The translations under genes and the position numbers were made by a program. The notes beneath the pieces are model-generated. The model made no database searches. It was not told the origin of the DNA and saw only the letters and a list, made by a program, of their open reading frames with translations. Positions 38,171 through 49,101 of a DNA stretch of 64,000 nucleotides are shown here, one piece after another (within the stretch, counting starts at the first letter, position 1; every line of letters starts with the position of its first letter). The stretch lies in assembly GCF_019399895.1 (NCBI RefSeq), contig NC_091864.1, forward strand, positions 9,774,001 through 9,838,000, written 5' to 3'. This DNA comes from Cardiocondyla obscurior. Its lineage: Eukaryota > Arthropoda > Insecta > Hymenoptera > Formicidae.

Positions 38171-41100
38171 TTCGCCCTGGCATTCGCCCACCGCCATCGG
38201 CTTAATTGTATAAATATTAGATTACGCGTAGGGTGCGCGGCTGGTAGCATAACGCCAAAATCGGACGCGAATTTTACGCTCTGCCGGACGGATTTATTCG
38301 CGGAATACAAATTCGCCGGGGTTCGCCGAAAGTTAAATATTTTCTCTCAGCCATAGATACTCTGAAAACCAAGCATACTGAAACAATGTAAAAACCTAGA
38401 AATAACTTAAAATACATTTAACGTCAGTGAAATTAAAGCAAATATTTTTAATCTTTCTGTATTGTTTATATGAGAAGTAATATTAATATATTTTTGATAA
38501 TTTTAATTTTAAAAGCGTATTAAACCTTATAAATACCAAAAAAGAATTTTTAATTTCAAAAACGTTTTACGATTAAAAATAATAGACGTGGAACTTTATT
38601 GCTGAACAAAAATTAACAAACTCCCTTTTTTTTTAAATATGTCTTGAAATATCAAATATGTATTTAATTTTTAATTTAATTCTGAATATTTCAAATCTCA
38701 ATGTAAAAATTATATACGAAAAGATGATAAATTAAATATAAAAGATGAAGAGAATGGCACATAAATCGGAAACATTCCGAGATTTCTTTGATTCTGCGTA
38801 TCGTTTTACTTTGCCGAAAATTGAATGACGCGCGTTGGGTGCTCCTTACGTCGAAACGAGATGTTTATTTATCGCATTTAATATACGCGTGGGATACAAG
38901 CCATGCGAGTGGAGTTCGCGGAGTTCGCCAACCGACGAAACAGGTGGGTGTCGCCGTGCTTGTGGCGGCTCCATTCAAAACCACCTCTCACCCTCGCGAC
39001 CTCGCTCTCGGCTTGTAAAAGAGACGCCAGACATAACCGGGCGCGTGTTACGCCACGAACGACGTACGTGTGATTTATCCGCGCGAACAGGTGTCAACGA
39101 TACGCCGGTTCTCGTATGTGAACGACAGGTAGATGGTCTGTGACACGACGTCTCTCCTTTGCCCCGACTTTCCATGCGGATTTACTTTCGCGGCACCGAT
39201 TTTCGAGGGTGAACGCACCCTTGTCCACCATTGCGCAGATGTTGGAACCATCATTTAATTAATAGGGAAATCAGGCACTTCTGACAGCAAAGATTATAAA
39301 GAATTTCAAACGTTTTAAAAATTTATCGAAATTATTATATGTTACTTAATGATATAAATATATAACAACAATAATAATAATTTTTTTAATGAGTAAAAAA
39401 AATAATGGATATTTTAAGCACGATCTAATAATATTTTCTCACGTCATCGTTTGCTATTTCCCGACCCAACCGCTGTTTGCACTGAAACGTCACGTCTATT
39501 ATTAATGAATTCCATACCGCATACGTGAGTGTCTGCTCATCTCGTAATCGACTGCAGCCTGGCCGGCTGACTTGTTACTCATAAGAGAAAGATCAAAAAA
39601 TAGCAACGACCCGAGAATGCACTCCCGTGACGCATCCCCGAACCGACAAAACTCGCATACGAAATGCACGCCGAAGCATTTTCTTCGCCGTTCTCGAGAA
39701 AAGTTTGCTTTGTTAGCGGAGCGAGCTTTTCCTTGCCAGGCTGGACGTAAAGTTGGAGGAGATTCAGTTCCCGACCCACCGAGCTAAAATTCTTGACGTT
39801 CCTCCATACAAAATTACCGTTTCGACCACGGAAAAAAAAAAGAGAAAAAATAAAGGACGAAGAAAGAGAATTCGTAGACGCTGTTAGGGTAGTCCTGCGA
39901 ACGTGACCGTCTTGTTTTTTATATTTGAGAAACTTTTTTTTTTACTTTTTTGTTGCTTTATACTTCCGGTACTTTTTTATCTATTTATTAATAAAAAAAA
40001 AATTTTAAGTTAGAAACTTCTTAATAATTTTGTACAAATTATGCAAACATTTTCAATATTTATCTGCAAAGTGTGTATCGATGAATTGCAAAATTTATAC
40101 GCGACTACAGCGTCCAGTGAACATAGCGCGTTTGCTTTCATAATCGAATTCGCACGACACAACTACAGTGACTGCGATGCTACAATTTGCATCCCTGGTG
40201 CAATCACCGGAACAACGTACATCCAATCGGGTTCTGCTGATCAATCGGGACGAACTCCTCGGCGAAATAACCGGTGGCTACTACAATGGACCGAAGATAT
40301 CGATCGATAATAATCCATTGTCGATCGATCGGCGCACGCCGGAAGAAGTGTATAACGACCGGCGCCGTTATTAATTGCGGTTACTATCGCGAAATTGCCC
40401 TTTTAAATCATGCTCGGTATGCATCGGCAAATATTTCACCAAAGGAAGAGAAAGGGTAGGGTGCGATAGCTTTTCGCAAATGCATCGATCGATTCCGAAT
40501 ATTTATGCGACGTCGATAATGAATCTCGTGGCGAAATAACGCGAATAGTTTCTTGGAGTATGAACAGGTCCCACTTCACAGGAGACGTTTGTGTATAATT
40601 GGCCATTAACCAATAGTTACGTATAAAATATTTTTTATATTTTTTAAATCAATTTAACTTAATTTACTTATTTTTTTCATTCCTTTTAGTGAAAATATCG
40701 AAAGATATTGTCATCTATCTTAATTTTTCAATCATATGTTTGTATAAGTTTCAAATATTAAACTTACATCGAAGTAAACTTTACTAAAATTTACTGAATG
40801 ATGTATCTCTCTGTATTTTGTTTGATTTTCCGAAGTTTATTTCCTAAAAAGTTTGCCCCCCTAAGTTACCTAACTCGGAAATTGAAAATATATTTTCTCA
40901 GTTTTATATTCCGTAATAAAAGTTGGATTTTTTACTCTCTCTTCTTTTTTTATCACGTGTACATGATTCCGCGAGAATTATTTTTTTCTACAGGAGAACT
41001 ATTTATATAAAATCATCTGTACGATTTTTGAACTACCGAGCAAATTTACTTTTCGCGTAAATTGCTTAGCAATACTTTTACGTAGGTATGAATTTTCTCT

Positions 41101-42470
41101 TACTTGAGATAAATCTCAAATGCCTCGAACCGAAACCAACGAAAGGAATTACATTCACCGAGAGAAGAATACAGTCACTTTGAGACCTAACCATAATTTT
41201 ATGTATAGAATTATAGAAGCGTTTTCCAAAATATCGTTCTAACAAGACTGCGTTTTTATTATCATTGTCAAGATTGTGAGATCGACAAAAGAAAGCGGGT
41301 TAAAATAGGTGGGCTGTTGACCAAAAGGCAGGCTCGAATATCTCGACGAAACGCGTAACGTGAAAAATACATTTTGTACGAAGAATTAACATCGTTTTTT
41401 AAAACCCGCTCTTTAATATTTTACATTTATGATATTTCTAACCACGAACACGATTTAGTTAATTACAAAATTAATTAAGTTTATCATATATGTCTCCAAA
41501 AGCACGGGAAAATTATAGTCTGGCCCAAAAGCAGCAGTACTTTTATCAGTGTCGAAATACGTTTGCTCGCACGCACATGTACGTCGAAATTGTTACTTGC
41601 GCTACTCGCAAATATATTTTGCTGGGGTTGATAACAGGACTTGCCGCGGGATGGTCTGTTCTTGCGAATCAGCGACGTAGACGGGATTTTGCTTGTTGTT
41701 CTGGCTTACAATCTGGAGTGCGTCCAAACGGCCGAATCCGGGCCGGGTATCTATTGTCCCAGCATCCCGGACCGCCATCTCGCCTAGCGATAACATCTGG
41801 CTGTCCCCTTATAACGACACCTCGAACGCGCCCGATTATTTGCCCGCCCGGGCGTTTATCCTCGGGGAATCGATTCGTCGCGCATAGATCTTACCTTACC
41901 CCCTTGTGTAAACTGTAAGCCGCAACAAACGGCTCGCTGCCGTCGTCCGATTTCGAGACAATGAAGACTAGTATCAGACTGGTTTAATTCGCGCGAGAAC
42001 CGAAATCTTCATTTTCAAAAACTATTGAAAATTAGCCTTCAGTGAACGCGTGAGATATATATTTTTTTTCTTTTTTTTTACACCCGAGGCTTCTAAAAAA
42101 TTTCTCAGCTTTCATGAACGCCTTTTCGATGTAAATCGATTTTTATCAAAAGGATTAAATGGAAAGATTTAACTTGTTTTAACTTTGCTTCTTAAATAAC
42201 AAAATTATATTTTGTATGCAATGAGACAATGCGTTGGAAAAAGCTGTCAGCGCGAATGCTGTGCTAAAATGAAATGGCGAACAATTATTTGCGAGTGATG
42301 TTGAATGATTACCGAAGTCGATCTTTATTCCTCGTCTCTATTATAAGCACTGTCATGATCATTAGCGGCTAGCGGCGGCTGCACGCGAATGCACTGAAAG
42401 CTAATGGCCGACTATCATTTTTCTGCTATTATCTACCGACGAACTATTAATATTCGAGCACCGACCACTT

Positions 42471-42531
42471 CTCTCGTGTAACGAGAGCGTAAAACAAAAC
42501 GCGGTGTCGCCGTATACATACATACGGCGAC
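42471..42531. other. Two consecutive perfect hairpins
   Basis: CTCTCGT (42471-42477) pairs with ACGAGAG (42481-42487) around a 3-base loop. Nineteen bases later GTCGCCGTAT (42506-42515) pairs with ATACGGCGAC (42522-42531) around a 6-base loop. No gene is adjacent. Confidence 0.85.
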
Positions 42532-45500
42532 CTGAAATCATTATGCCGTGCCTCAATTTATTAATTATCATAAGGTGTGATTGTTAAACGTAATTGTATA
42601 CGTTTTATTTTAATTAAATCGTGCAAATCATCGAGGAGTGAAATAAATAGAATTATCAAGCCGCGTGATGAAAATACTAGGCACGCAAAACAATACGATT
42701 AACTGAACAACAGTGACATTTAAAAGTTTTAAAATTCTAAAGAAATTAATAAGAAGAAATGTAATTCCATAATTTTTTTTCCGCCCCTTAAAAAGCCTCG
42801 TCAGAAATAACGTCGAAAATAGCGTCGAGTACAACGTCAAATAAGAAAAAAAAAAAAAAGATTTGCGGGTGGGATTCGACGGTTTCAGATTTAAATCTAC
42901 GTAATGCGCAGCTTAGTGCACTAATCACGCGGCGTGTTATTTTGCTGCATATATCGCGGCGCAGGTAAGGGAACAAGGTGTTCCGTGCATCGCGAGAATA
43001 TTATTGCCGCCCGAGTAACTTCAGGAATGGAACTCTGGCGCGATGCACCTTGTCTTCCATATTCATTAAACTATTTAAAGCGGCCATTATGGCTCTACAA
43101 CGGCACCAGCCGTTGCAGAACTCTCCAACACATCGACGGCGAAACTGTTACACGCTCAAAAACTTGACCAACAATTTATTAGCACATTCGCGTTATTCTC
43201 GACAGCCACGGGCGGGTCGCCGTATTCTTTACCTCTTGTTCCCGGGTTATTCACCATTTTTCCTTTTGCCCCGCTGTCCCCCTGCTTGCTCGCTTTCGCG
43301 TGACCGCATGACATGTTCTACTCACATTCTTGCTCTACGCATGGCCACGTAATCACGCAAATGTGAGGTAGAGGGCAACAAAGGGAGAAAATAGTAATTA
43401 ATTTTTTCTCTTCACGCGCAGCAGATGTCATAAACATCTTGATGTCTAGATATAATTTTTAAAAAAACGTAAAACGTAAAAATAGAATCTAAGTTATCAC
43501 GGGTTAAAAAAACAATTATAGAGCTGCTTTAATAATTTCGACAAATTCTTGAAAAGATCTCACTTGAGCAGAAGGTAAATTGATTATCTACGTAATCGCG
43601 TCTAAAAAGTTCAAGTCTAAAAAATCACGATTTAATATAGAATGCTTTTTTTTCTCGCATTTATGAGGGTTCTAATTGTCAGGAATGTAATTTTCTGATA
43701 CAGTTATTTCTTTTTCTTTTCGAGCGTTTAAGCAAGAATTTTATGTAATTCGTGTAATACCGTTAATACGATTGAGAGCTAAATGGGCTTCAGTTTTACG
43801 CTGTCAACAGCACACGCGATCCGCTCCGGGCGTTAATGACGACTCTTAAATCGACTACCCGTAGCTGATATCCACTTCATCCCCGTGTCCGCGGCATACG
43901 CAGCGACAAAGCGCCGCAATTGCAATATACACTGAGAGTGCACGAGAGACCTTTCATTTCCGCCGAAACCGCCGCTCGCGGTGACACCTTTTGCCCCGCG
44001 CTTTTGCCGAATTACTTGCGGCTGATTAAATCCTGTCCGGTAATGCAACATCAAAGAATATCGAAGGATGTCTGTCGACGACTACCTGGATCACAATTAA
44101 ATATAGACGCGCGGCGCAATCCTTCGATTGCAGTAGAAGTTCGAAAATCTCCAATGCGAAAAGGATATTTCATGATATTCTATTTAATTGTGATTTTTAT
44201 TTCTGGTAAAATTAGGTCGCGACTGATTAAAATCTGACGTGTTTTTCAAAGATTTTTTGACTTCAAAGTTTTATAAAATAAATTACTCAATGCTCGATAC
44301 AGCTAGGTATAGTATTGCATTATATAAAATACAATCAGACTGCTTCAACACCTCAAGCTCAGAGGAAAACCGTATCAATGCTGCATGATGATTACTTAAC
44401 TCGGTGAGCTATTATACGTTTAAGTAGTTATCGACTTATCATACTGTGGTTGTGTTAGTTAAACAAACAGCTCCTTCCGATCTCTCGTCTTAAGTCGTCG
44501 TGTAAACAACCAAGACTATCTAGTTATTCGCATGCGGGTGCTCCGGTTTAACTACCGTAAAATATGATCGCTTACGCGGGATGCGAACAAATAAATCTTG
44601 ACTTATTTAGAGTCAATAATTATACAGATTATTATTTTTTTTTTCTTTAAATTCTTTTGTGTGTAATTTAAGAGGCGCGATAACTGATTTTTTAACTAAC
44701 TGCTTTTTTTTATAGAAAATATATAAGACTAAAATATTTTTTGAAAAAGCAATAGTAAAACTTTGTTAATCTTAAATTTTCTCTATTTTCTATTTTTTTT
44801 TTTTTTTTAATTATTTTCTTTTACGTTGTATGATTGTTGACTCATTCTATATTGGATTCCCCTTTTATTTCGTGCTTTGACTTTAAGATAAACCTTCTTG
44901 TACTTACAGTTAAGCTTTACTTTCCTGCGCGCGGTTCAATATCCTGGAAATTTGGTTCTGCTCGCTGGCCCGATCAGTTAGCTGCATCCAATCTGTACAG
45001 AAACACAGGACGAGGATAAAAAAAACTATCGTTTTACCCTGTTTCGTAATTAATTTGGCCATTAATCCACCGGTAAATTAAACGAGAGATAAGTTGGGCA
45101 GCACACGGACGATTATTAATCACACATATCGGCATGAATTTTTCGGATTTTTCAATTTCCTTCTTTTACCTTTTCGTGATTTAAAAGCATTACTTCGCTA
45201 TTAAAAATATTCTTAAATACGTTATTGGAGATAAATATGTATACTAAATAATGAGATAGAGCGCTTGTGCTATTCGAACACAAACGTATAACGATTTTTA
45301 AGAAGGGACATGTTATGCGTTAATTTATTCGTTTTTCGTGCTCGCTTATATGCGTACTCTCATGTCGCGCATATTCCGCCAAATATTTCGGATTTGTCGC
45401 GTCGCCGGCCTACCTGAGAGAATTTGCGCCCTGTGTTTCGCGCGTCTAATCGTCACCGTCGGGAAATTACATCGAGTTTCCCGGCTGCAAGCCGACCGTA

Positions 45501-46560
45501 ATTTACACCGCGCGGAGACTACACGACATTCCGCGCGGCCCTTATGGTCGCGCCATTGAACATCACGAGCGAAAAAGGAAAAAGAAAGAGGATTATTAAT
45601 CCCTAGAAATTGTAAATCTCCGATTACACGCGACACTTTTCTTCCATTTCATTTTTAACACGACTCAAAAGTCAATTTTACGCCAAACGGCGAGTGTTGA
45701 ACGTTTCCTCTCGATCATAATAATTATCCACAGAAATTATTCGCAAAATCAACTTCGATCTTTATATTCTTCTTCCTTTTTCAGCTTTTAGATTAATTTA
45801 CATTTAAATGCAAATGTTTGTAAAATGTTCTCCCTCATCTGTAAATATAGGGCGTGTCGCGAGCGCAGTCTCGTATTCAGGAATTCCTTAATATTTCGAG
45901 TGCTTGTTGATGCGTCGCGAAACCTCGAAAGTAAAGATAGGAAGTGGAGTAGAGAAAACAGCGAAGATCCGGCACTTAGATCAAAGGCACGAGACGTCAT
46001 CATCGAAAAGATTGCAAAGGCGGAACTGTTTTCATTCGTTTCGGCGAAAATAAAGAGCGGAGTTACTTTAAAAGCGATAGAATCGCTTTGCGATTTACGG
46101 TAGCCGATCAAATTGATTTAAAGTTTACCATAATTTCGGTGAGCTCAAATACTTTCTGTACATCGTTAAGAAAGTAATAAAAATATAATACTTTAAGTAA
46201 TTAATAAGGATATACATTTTGCTCGTACCTGAACTTTTACGTATATTCGGCGAACGATACAATTCCAGTACAAATGATTCTTTTCTCTCTTTTCCTATTT
46301 TCTTCTCAAATATTCCTTTTTCCACATCTCGTGCGTGGAGAGCTTCTAAGATCACTTTTCCTTCCGTGAAAGTAATATTCTCGTACTATATGCAATCGTT
46401 ATATTTTTATATGAGCGACTATCTTTAAAAGAATTGACGACCGTCTCACACTGAGATATTGACTTTGTCCAAACTGATTTCGGCCTGTAAAACGAGCCGC
46501 GAAACGCGGTTGTTTATACGCGGATCCGGACTAACCTTAAAAAGACTGGTCTAGCAGAGA

Positions 46561-46589
46561 AAAGAGAGAGAGAGAGACAGAGAGAGATG
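46561..46589. repeat. (GA)n microsatellite
   Basis: About 28 bases of GA units with one interruption (GACAG). It lies 48 bases before a long (TC)n tract to which it is complementary. Confidence 0.95.
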
Positions 46590-46634
46590 TCGACTTCACC
46601 GCCGCTGACTGCAAACTGTGCTGCGCGTACAAAA

Positions 46635-46636
<2 letters not shown>

Positions 46637-46725
<89 letters not shown>
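46637..46725. repeat. (TC)n microsatellite, about 89 bases
   Basis: An uninterrupted TC dinucleotide run, the longest simple repeat in the window. It abuts the left arm of the fold-back at 46741-46927. A much shorter GAGATAA stands in the equivalent place beyond the right arm, which suggests the tract grew inside one arm of a larger inverted repeat. Confidence 0.97.
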
Positions 46726-46729
<4 letters not shown>

Positions 46730-46740
46730 CTCTTTTTTCT

Positions 46741-46927
46741 CTGCTACTAAATTTAATGCGTTAAAAGATATAAACTATATGCCGAATGTCATATTAAATA
46801 TTCATTCAATGATAAATTTGACGTAACTGTAATGACAGTTTCAGACTCGCAATTTATTAATTTATCATTGAATTAATATTTTTCGGCGTATAGTTTATAT
46901 CTTTTAACGTATTAAATTTAGTAGCAG
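46741..46927. mobile_element. Long fold-back: 46-bp nearly perfect arms (MITE or hairpin RNA source)
   Basis: The left arm (46741-46786, starting CTGCTACTAAATTT) and the right arm (46882-46927, ending AAATTTAGTAGCAG) match at 44 of 46 positions. Both differences give G-U pairs if transcribed in the plus orientation. The arms continue less perfectly inward (TTCATTCAATGATAAATT against its complement) to a loop of about 35-40 bases. Outward, traces of similarity (TGCAG...GCGGCG on both sides) suggest a parent element of roughly 46600-46990. No coding content is present. I could not assign a transposon family. Confidence 0.6.
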
Positions 46928-47270
46928 TGAGATAAACGAGTCGTCGACAACGGCGAAGTGCCTGCAGACGCAAGCGGCGCATGTGCCGTACCGCCGCACC
47001 CATAATAGAAACAGCTTTCTACCATTCCCCTTTCGGACACTGGCCCAGTATCGGTGTAAGAGGCGTCGCGTGAATGTCGATAGTTCTACATTAATTTAAG
47101 GAACGACGATGCATCCGTAGTGCAAAATACGCTCCGGTACCTACGTTCTTGCGGACAGCACCAGGGATTATTTATCTTCCGTTCAAAGTAAATTATATAT
47201 TTATTTATACGTGAATTAATCTTTAATTCTTTTTTGGCGTTTGCATAACCTACAAATGATCGATTGATAG

Positions 47271-47435
47271 CTCCGAGCAAGCTCTGATCGAGCGGATTGA
47301 CAATGAACTTTCAGTGCTATTACCTGCGTTTCTGCCGGCTTGTTACAGAAAATAGAATTTTCTGTAACACGACGAAACGTCGTTGATAGCACTGAAAGTT
47401 AATCGTCGATCAGATGGGTCGGAGCTTGCTCGGAG
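47271..47435. mobile_element. Nested fold-back with three perfect stems, 165 bp
   Basis: CTCCGAGCAAGCTC (47271-47284) pairs with GAGCTTGCTCGGAG (47422-47435). AACTTTCAGTGCTAT (47306-47320) pairs with ATAGCACTGAAAGTT (47386-47400). TTACAGAAAAT (47343-47353) pairs with ATTTTCTGTAA (47357-47367) around a 3-base loop. The interruptions between stems are asymmetric. Candidates are a miniature inverted-repeat transposon or a structured transcript. It lies about 280 bp upstream of the TATA-like site at 47719. Confidence 0.6.
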
Positions 47436-47718
47436 TGGGACTTAATGGTCAAGAATCGCGACGTTTATAGTTAGAAATTCGTCATATATTGAGTGTGAGC
47501 ATGAGGGCAGTATTTTTGTGTAACGCATTATCGCTACGTAGTGGGTGAATAGAGGTGAGGAGCTCGGGCAGCTTACGTAACCGAGCGGGGGTGAGGGGTG
47601 AGGTCTACGTGACTCGCGCGCGCGACGATCACGTCGTAGCTGCGTACATGCGGCCGACTACGTACATGTGTTGTGCGCCAGACCTACGACAATCTTGCAA
47701 CCTACACAATCTCGGTGG

Positions 47719-47726
47719 TATATAAG
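47719..47726 (+). promoter_or_regulatory. TATA-box candidate for the module C/D transcript
   Basis: TATATAAG stands in an otherwise CpG-rich block (about 47540-47810) and is followed by GACTCGCGCGCG. Transcription would start about 25-32 bases later, near 47744-47751 (TTCACATTATCG). It is 153 bases before exon C1 on the same strand. A match to the box alone is weak evidence; position and context raise it somewhat. Confidence 0.4.
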
Positions 47727-47878
47727 ACTCGCGCGCGATGTTCACATTATCGTGTCGCGCACGATGCCCAGCTACGCAGCATCGCGAGCGAGTCTACACG
47801 CGCCGTAAAATAATTATTAAATTTTTACAGTGTATTTATACTTGTTATTCGTGCATTAAAACTATTGTTCTGTTTCAG

Positions 47879-48106
47879 ATCCAAAGGAGAAGCTAAAGCG
47901 TTCTCGTTGCCGTTTTTCCTGGATCAAACTGCAGCCGATTCGTCAAATTCTTCTGGAAGTGCCATAGAGTATCGCGCGATATTAATTTATTTGAGAGTGT
48001 CACGAATGCCTTGTGTACTGAAGGAAGTTTCGGCCAGATACATGACGTCCTGAGAAGAGAAAGAGGCCTCGTAGAGGCGTTTTAGATCAGGGGAGTCAAT
48101 CTCAAA
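47879..48106 (+). ncRNA. Module C, exon C1 of the putative non-coding RNA
   Basis: A 228-base segment after ACTATTGTTCTGTTTCAG and before donor CTCAAA/GTAAGGATG. The 5' part (ATCCAAAGGAGAAG, then GTTCTCGTTGCCG and ACTGCAGCCG) matches exon D1, and even the acceptor tract is shared (TTGTTCTG in both). The last 57 bases are the family end block (CTGAGAAGAG...GGGAGTCAAT). The reading frame that spans most of the exon stops at 48053, before the conserved block, and frames differ from the other copies. If the TATA site is used, this may be the second exon after a short leader (possible donor GTAAAA near 47805), or it could be part of exon 1. Confidence 0.62.
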
Positions 48107-48253
48107 GTAAGGATGTGTCATTTTAATCATAAATAATTTATTATTATTATTATTTTATTGGAAAAATAATTAGAGACATGTAATAATTTTTTTTAACAGC
48201 GGAAATTATTTTGTAATGTTAACATTTTAATTCTTTTTGTTTTTATATTACAG

Positions 48254-48328
48254 AATCCGACCAGATACATCCTGAGAGGAGGAAGCGGCCTCGAAAAGGC
48301 GTCTTGCATTAGCGGAGCCAACCCCTAG
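48254..48328 (+). ncRNA. Module C, exon C2, tandem copy of the 3' end of C1
   Basis: A 75-base segment after TTTTATATTACAG and before donor CCCCTAG/GTAAGAATT. It repeats the end of C1 (CCAGATACAT, CTGAGAGGAGG, GGCCTCG-A-AGGCG, GGAG-CAA). C1 carries a 4-base insertion relative to C2 (ATGACGTCC against ATCC), which rules out a shared reading frame across the pair. The 147-nt introns after C1 and C2 are also similar along their length, so a whole exon-plus-intron unit was duplicated. Confidence 0.65.
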
Positions 48329-48475
48329 GTAAGAATTTGTCGTTTTAATTATAAGTAATTTTTGTTTAATAATTTTATTGAAAAAAATAATTAATGATGC
48401 GTATTAATTTTTTTTTTAACAGTGAAAATGATTTTATAACGTCTATAATTTAATTTTTTCGTTTTTATGTTACAG

Positions 48476-48516
48476 GATCATCAAAATTATAGCACTCCGC
48501 TCCAGCACAAAGATCA
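48476..48516 (+). ncRNA. Module C, exon C3 (second-exon type)
   Basis: A 41-base segment after TTTTTATGTTACAG and before GTGAGTCGCATGC. It shares ACTCCGCT with A2 and GAT(C/T)ATC(A/G)AA with D2. The intron after it resembles the intron after A2 (GTCGCAT, then T-run, then CGGGTGGGAT). It would splice onward to exon D1. Confidence 0.62.
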
Positions 48517-48767
48517 GTGAGTCGCATGCTATTTTTTTATAACGTAGCTAAAAATTTCGGGTGGGATAAATCTTAATGTACGCGGAAAAATTATATTAAC
48601 ATTATAACATAAAATAAAATAATTTAATACTGTCCCGCACCCCGTGAATAATATTTAAACTATAAAATAATGTTAATAAATAAAAATTGCGTTACTCGCG
48701 TATAACAATTGTTTATCACGTATAATTTAACTTTCTATTTACAGCCCAGTGCTCCAAGGATATTAAT

Positions 48768-48791
48768 TAAGCAGAACGCTTGTTCTGCTTA
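48768..48791. repeat. Perfect 10-bp inverted repeat overlapping a splice acceptor
   Basis: TAAGCAGAAC (48768-48777) and GTTCTGCTTA (48782-48791) are exact complements around a GCTT loop. The right arm contains the polypyrimidine tract and the A of the AG acceptor of exon D1. In the homologous acceptor of C1 the left arm is absent. Confidence 0.85.
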
Positions 48792-48792
48792 G

Positions 48793-49101
48793 ATAAAATC
48801 CGAAGGAGAAGTGCTCGTCGCCGAAATTACTGATTAAACGAGCTGCAGCCAGCTCGTCGGTCGTTTCGCGAGTGTCGAATAAGTTACACGGACGATAAAA
48901 TTCTACTGTTCGATTTTTTACAAACTCGATTACAATACAGTGAACACGTGAGTGTGGGCAATGATTAGCTCTCTCGCGATTGTAAATTCATGGTCGGGAC
49001 TTTCGTGAATGTCCAGTACGCGGAAGGACGACACGACAACCAAACTGAGAGGAGGAGGAAGCCCGGGATGGGGCATCATGCTTCGACGGAGCAACGTTTT
49101 G
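48793..49101 (+). ncRNA. Module D, exon D1 of the putative non-coding RNA
   Basis: A 309-base segment ending at donor CGTTTTG/GTAAGAATC. The start is set at the AG of TTGTTCTGCTTAG because the next bases (ATAAAATCCGAAGGAGAAG) align with the start of C1. A second possible acceptor, CTATTTACAG ending at 48744, would add 48 bases. The central part matches A1 (CGCGATTGTAAA, GTCCAGTACGCGGAAGGA) and the last 57 bases are the family block (CTGAGAGGAGGAGG...GACGGAGCAAC). So D1 contains both the C1-like 5' part and the A1-like middle, making it the most complete copy. No long frame spans it. Confidence 0.62.

Larger units (their letters stand above)
28417..46560. other. Non-coding stretch between modules B and C
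   Basis: About 18 kb with no exon that I can support. CpG-rich blocks lie near 30500-30850, 32590-33070, 33390-33880, 35450-35850, 37080-37650, 37950-38330, 38830-39240, 41620-41950 and 45350-45560. The largest open frame (32594-33130, plus) has no domain or family resemblance. The tandem repeat, fold-backs and homopolymers are listed separately. Confidence 0.55.

Noticed and set aside
41490..41918. 142-codon plus-strand frame
   Set aside because: No recognisable domain. The opposite strand and another plus frame are open in the same place, as expected for CpG-rich chance frames.
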